Shown one piece after another: positions 58,494-64,000 of a stretch of DNA of 64,000 nucleotides. A program made the translations under genes and the position numbers. The notes under the pieces were generated by a model that was given only the letters and a program-made list of their open reading frames with translations, was not told the origin of the DNA and searched no databases. Source of the DNA: HGM13010 sp934527315 (GTDB lineage: Bacteria > Bacillota > Clostridia > Oscillospirales > Oscillospiraceae); the NCBI GenBank assembly GCA_934527315.1, contig CAKTAK010000003.1, positions 1 through 64,000 of the forward strand. The letters are read 5' to 3'. The stretch's first letter is position 1. Every line of letters begins with the position of its first letter.

Positions 58494-60044
58494 TTACTTT
58501 GCGCTGGTCACGGTAATCTGGTTGTTCACGTAATCCACAGAGAATCCCAGAGTGGTGCCCAAATCGCGCAGCTTGAAGTAGGTGTAATCGCCGCCGTTTG
58601 CATCGGTGAGTACGATTGCGGACGGGTCAACGTTTCTGCCGTTCACGGTAACAGCGGCAAAGCTGCCCTGATAGGTCTGGTTGCCGTTGAAGTGAGACTT
58701 CAGCTCGCTGCCGGTTGCGGTGTAAGCCGTGCCGGTCTTCATGGTGATGGTGCCGTTGGTGTAGCCAACCTCAAACTGAGACTTGGTGCCGTTGAGAACG
58801 GATGCCACGTCACGCAGGTTCACGTAGTTGGTCTCGTTGCCGTTTGCATCTTTCAGTGCATAAGTGGGGAATGCCACGGTCTTGCCGTCCACCAGAATCT
58901 TCTGGGTGCTTGCGAATGCCACGTTGGGGGTTGCATCGGCTTTCAGTGCGTACTGATTGCTGGTGCGGACAATATCATAAGTAGCACGTGCGGTCTTGGA
59001 GACATCTTTCAGAGACAGGTTGGTCCAGGTCAGGCTGTCATAAGGACGGACGTACACGCTGCGGTTGGTGACATCGTAAGCAACGGTGTACTGGGTGAAG
59101 CTCTTCTGACCGGAGGTGTAAGGAACATGAACCTTTGCCAGAGTGTCAACGCCGCGAGCCAGCATCTCACTGCTGGAGAATTCCTTGCCTTCGTGGGCTT
59201 TCCAGCGATACATAGCCAGACGGACGAAACGGCTGACGGAATCGTTGCCCTCGGAAATGGGAGCGGTTTCTTCATTGGGAGTGCCTTCCAGAGTGATGCC
59301 GTTCAGCGTGATGGAGGTAGCTTTTGCCTCTTTCACGTCAGCATCTTTACCAATCTGGTCTTTCAGATTCTGAATGTGCTCGGGGTAAGTGGGAGAGTTG
59401 GTCATAACGCCGACGGACTCATAAACGGTGAAGGTACCGGGGTTCTTCGTATCGGCATTTTCCAGAACGATGCAGCGACCGGTGGGGTCGGTGAAGGTCA
59501 GGTGCATGGTTGCAGTCAGTTCGGAATAGGGAATGCCCTTCACGTGGAGCGCCTTTACCTTGGTCTGAGCAGCCAGCTTTTCAACGTCGCTGACGCTGCT
59601 GCACTGAGACAGGAACCAAGTGACGGATTCCATAGCGGAAACCATGTAGCCGCCTTCGGGAGCCTTGTCTTCCGGCCAAGAAGTGCCTTCGTTGAAGTTC
59701 TGCAGACCGCAAATCAGACCGGCATCATTGATACCGTCCAGCATTGCCAGAGAATCACCAAAGGAAACGCCCACTACGGTGTGTTTCGGGGTGACAGCGC
59801 CGGTGGTGAATTCGATGGGCTGTCCTGCAGGATAGGATACCAGGTAGGAACTTGCAATCATGGAACCGTTCTCGCCGAACAGGTTGAAACTGTCGTTCAT
59901 ATCGCAAGTACGGAACCAGAAAACGTCGCCTTCTTTACTGGTCAGCTCGATGCTGGAGCATGCCAGTGCGGGCACACCCAGAGCAAAAATCATAGCAACA
60001 ACCATGACGATTGCCAGCAGTCGGGACAGATGAGATTTCTTCAT
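58494..60044 (-). CDS. Secreted choloylglycine (bile salt) hydrolase-like enzyme with stalk domain
   Basis: A 516-residue protein. A signal peptide (residues 1-28) ends PALA, and signal peptidase cleavage there would expose Cys29 as the N-terminal nucleophile. Relative to that Cys, Arg45 (+16) and Asp48 (+19, in WFRTCDMND) match Arg18 and Asp21 of bile salt hydrolase numbered from Cys2. VMTNSPTYPEH and SVSRFVRLAM match further active-site blocks. The Ntn-hydrolase part ends near 340. The C-terminus (about 380-516) holds copper-amine-oxidase-N-like repeats with YVNLRDVASVLNGTK and YFKLRDLGTTLG, a wall or surface stalk. It could cleave conjugated bile acids or other amides outside the cell. Confidence 0.85.
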   Translation of the reverse strand: MKKSHLSRLLAIVMVVAMIFALGVPALACSSIELTSKEGDVFWFRTCDMNDSFNLFGENGSMIASSYLVSYPAGQPIEFTTGAVTPKHTVVGVSFGDSLAMLDGINDAGLICGLQNFNEGTSWPEDKAPEGGYMVSAMESVTWFLSQCSSVSDVEKLAAQTKVKALHVKGIPYSELTATMHLTFTDPTGRCIVLENADTKNPGTFTVYESVGVMTNSPTYPEHIQNLKDQIGKDADVKEAKATSITLNGITLEGTPNEETAPISEGNDSVSRFVRLAMYRWKAHEGKEFSSSEMLARGVDTLAKVHVPYTSGQKSFTQYTVAYDVTNRSVYVRPYDSLTWTNLSLKDVSKTARATYDIVRTSNQYALKADATPNVAFASTQKILVDGKTVAFPTYALKDANGNETNYVNLRDVASVLNGTKSQFEVGYTNGTITMKTGTAYTATGSELKSHFNGNQTYQGSFAAVTVNGRNVDPSAIVLTDANGGDYTYFKLRDLGTTLGFSVDYVNNQITVTSAK

Positions 60045-60106
60045 TTAATACTCCTCCTCAAAATTTTTTAAGACTCAAAATCAATTGAGCCAGCCTTAAT
60101 AAACAT

Positions 60107-60135
60107 ACAATACATTTTTGTTTGAGAAATGTCAA
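60107..60135 (-). promoter_or_regulatory. Promoter of the BSH-like gene
   Basis: On the minus strand a perfect TTGACA (60130-60135), a 17-base spacer and a weaker TATTGT (60107-60112). Downstream CTCAA...TTGAG (60074-60089) is a small inverted repeat. Confidence 0.6.
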
Positions 60136-60236
60136 TCAAAACTTTGATAGTTTTTGAACGAAATATTTCACGAAAAAATCGGAAATTCTTTGGATAGTTT
60201 GTCAGAACATAAGAATAAATTGGAATAGAACCTATG

Positions 60237-60273
60237 CAAAACGCTGCACCGGTGTGTCCGGTGCAGCGTTTTC
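60237..60273 (-). terminator. Terminator of the DUF445 gene
   Basis: AAAACGCTGCACCGG pairs perfectly with CCGGTGCAGCGTTTT around a 5-base loop, with a T tract on the minus strand from the stem itself. Confidence 0.88.
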
Positions 60274-60287
60274 AGAAAAGGAAGTGA

Positions 60288-61151
60288 TTAAATAAAGATG
60301 TTTACAATACCGATGATCAAACCGATGAAGAAACCAAGGTTCACAATGGCATTCAACTCGTTTTTCATCACGGACATAACCAAATCCTCGAAGTCTGCCA
60401 CGTCCATGGCATTGATTTTCTCCTCGATGATTCCGGCAATGTTGATGCGCTCCATCAGCGGTTCCAAACCGGAATCCGCCAGCTTTCGTATGGTGGCGGA
60501 GAGGAAACCCTCCACCTCGGTTTCGGAGAGATTCATGCTGTTGAGCAGCTCCCCCGAGGGCGCATGGAGCATCTGCTCCGCTTTTTCGTGGACGGCTGCG
60601 GCAATTTTTGCCCGGCATTCCTCGCTTGCTACGAACTCGTTCACCTTTCCGGTGACGGAGGCGAGAATACTGTCCAGAGGCAGGAATGCCAACATCGGTT
60701 TTGCTGCCAGCAGCTCCCGCGCTTTCTGCTCCACCGTGCCGCCGAAGTCCATGCCTTGGAGAGACTCCCAAATCTGGTCGGTGAGCAGATCCTCCGCCCG
60801 CTGGGTGTTCAGATCCTCAATGCCCGCCCGCCGGGCCAAATCCTCCACTGTTCCGGTGGAGAACACACCGGAACCGGCAACCAGCGCGGTGCTGGCTTGA
60901 TTCAAGGTGTCATCGGTGAGCAGTCCGGCAATGTCTTCTTTCGTCAGCAGCACATTGGCCACCGCTTGTCCGATGGCATGGGCCAGACGGGGTTTATTTT
61001 TGGGAATGACGCCCGGGGTAAAGGGGAGCGTCCGACCGAAAAGCTTTTTCTCGGTCCGGGGGTGAAACAGCATTTTTACCGCCAAAAAGTTGGTAAAGTA
61101 CCCGATGATCGCGCCGATCAAGGGTCCTGCAATGTAGTGCAAATATTGCAT
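60288..61151 (-). CDS. DUF445 family membrane protein
   Basis: A 287-residue protein. The first helix region (AGPLIGAIIGYFTNFLAVKM) and the following FHPRTEKKLFG are the DUF445 signature. A long helical middle (about 60-250) is followed by a C-terminal helix (LGFFIGLIIGIVNIFI). DUF445 proteins are widespread in Firmicutes (YheB-like), with unknown function. The gene is monocistronic. Confidence 0.9.
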   Translation of the reverse strand: MQYLHYIAGPLIGAIIGYFTNFLAVKMLFHPRTEKKLFGRTLPFTPGVIPKNKPRLAHAIGQAVANVLLTKEDIAGLLTDDTLNQASTALVAGSGVFSTGTVEDLARRAGIEDLNTQRAEDLLTDQIWESLQGMDFGGTVEQKARELLAAKPMLAFLPLDSILASVTGKVNEFVASEECRAKIAAAVHEKAEQMLHAPSGELLNSMNLSETEVEGFLSATIRKLADSGLEPLMERINIAGIIEEKINAMDVADFEDLVMSVMKNELNAIVNLGFFIGLIIGIVNIFI

Positions 61152-61238
61152 GCATCAAAATCCTTTCCGCCGGACGGATTTCCCGCCCGGCGTGTGTTAT
61201 TTTGTCATAGGATAGCGCGATAGGGGAATTTTGTCAAA

Positions 61239-63830
<2,592 letters not shown>

Positions 63831-63881
63831 AAAATAACACCTCGCATTCAATTTGTTATGGTTGTTGTTCGGAACAGCGGC

Positions 63882-64000
63882 TTAGAAAATCACGGCCTGC
63901 TGCTCCATCGCCTGATCATAGGCGTCCGACAGCTGTTCCGGCGTCAGATTGTTTGCCAGATAGGCTTTCATCAGCCGGTCGAAGGTTTCCACGTAATCCA
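63882..64000 (-). CDS. 3' end of an unidentified gene upstream of clpB
   Basis: Only the last 38 codons are in the window. The visible C-terminus is helical and acidic (FDRLMKAYLANNLTPEQLSD, ending QQAVIF). No family is recognised. The 51-base gap to clpB suggests one operon. Confidence 0.6.
   Translation of the reverse strand, partial: DYVETFDRLMKAYLANNLTPEQLSDAYDQAMEQQAVIF

Noticed and set aside
58494..60044. BSH-like protein as a lipoprotein
   Set aside because: ALAC is a poor lipobox, and the exact +16/+19 spacing of Arg and Asp argues that the Cys is the catalytic nucleophile.

Overview
The window looks like a chromosome segment of an anaerobic, spore-forming gut Firmicute, most likely of the order Oscillospirales. 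The basis is a sporulation gene (spoIIP) with a sigma-E-like promoter, a reverse rubrerythrin next to a PerR-type regulator, a complete Rnf complex, two sodium:alanine symporters, and gut-type accessory genes. No rRNA, tRNA or CRISPR array was found. The taxon is inferred from gene content only.

Layout. 1-~4700: the integrase end of an integrative conjugative element (start of a giant SNF2/methylase protein, LPD28-like protein, ParB, ParA, tyrosine integrase, integrase arm repeats). 4821-11013: host genes for peroxide defence (rubrerythrin, PerR), a CBS protein, SpoIIP, a small TSCPD protein, a SleB-like wall hydrolase, RsmG, a PsiE-like protein and a small secreted protein. 11121-15424: two tandem AGCS symporters with duplicated promoter regions and a divergent GntR/UTRA regulator. 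15662-20698: rnfCDGEAB. 20789-25874: an operon of a BaiE-like NTF2-fold protein, an SDR and an old-yellow-enzyme flavoprotein, with a divergent HTH regulator and nested inverted repeats between them. 25932-35605: nucleoside salvage (tdk, udk, deoD) and a BMP-type nucleoside ABC transporter whose substrate-binding gene is separated from its ATPase and permease genes by a YjjI/YjjW glycyl-radical enzyme pair.

35863-48468 is a compact 12.6-kb PBSX-like block: terminase, portal, protease, capsid, contractile sheath and tube, baseplate and a holin-like protein. It has no integrase, repressor, replication gene, lysin, tail fibre or normal tape-measure gene. Three stacked terminators precede it and one follows it. 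It is the best candidate here for an undescribed domesticated particle, such as a gene-transfer-agent-like packaging device with a very short contractile tail.

48520-64000 is host sequence again: an AI-2E family permease, a cluster of small membrane proteins with duplicated leaders, rpoD-dnaG-dgt, yigZ-hflX-nudix, a secreted bile-salt-hydrolase-like enzyme with a stalk domain, a DUF445 protein, clpB, and the 3' end of one more gene.

How parts may work together. Rnf builds an ion gradient that the alanine symporters could use. The transporter, kinases and phosphorylase form one nucleoside uptake and salvage district, and YjjI/YjjW is likely tied to it. The BSH-like enzyme and the bai-like operon suggest contact with bile acids or steroid-like compounds, but that link is inference.
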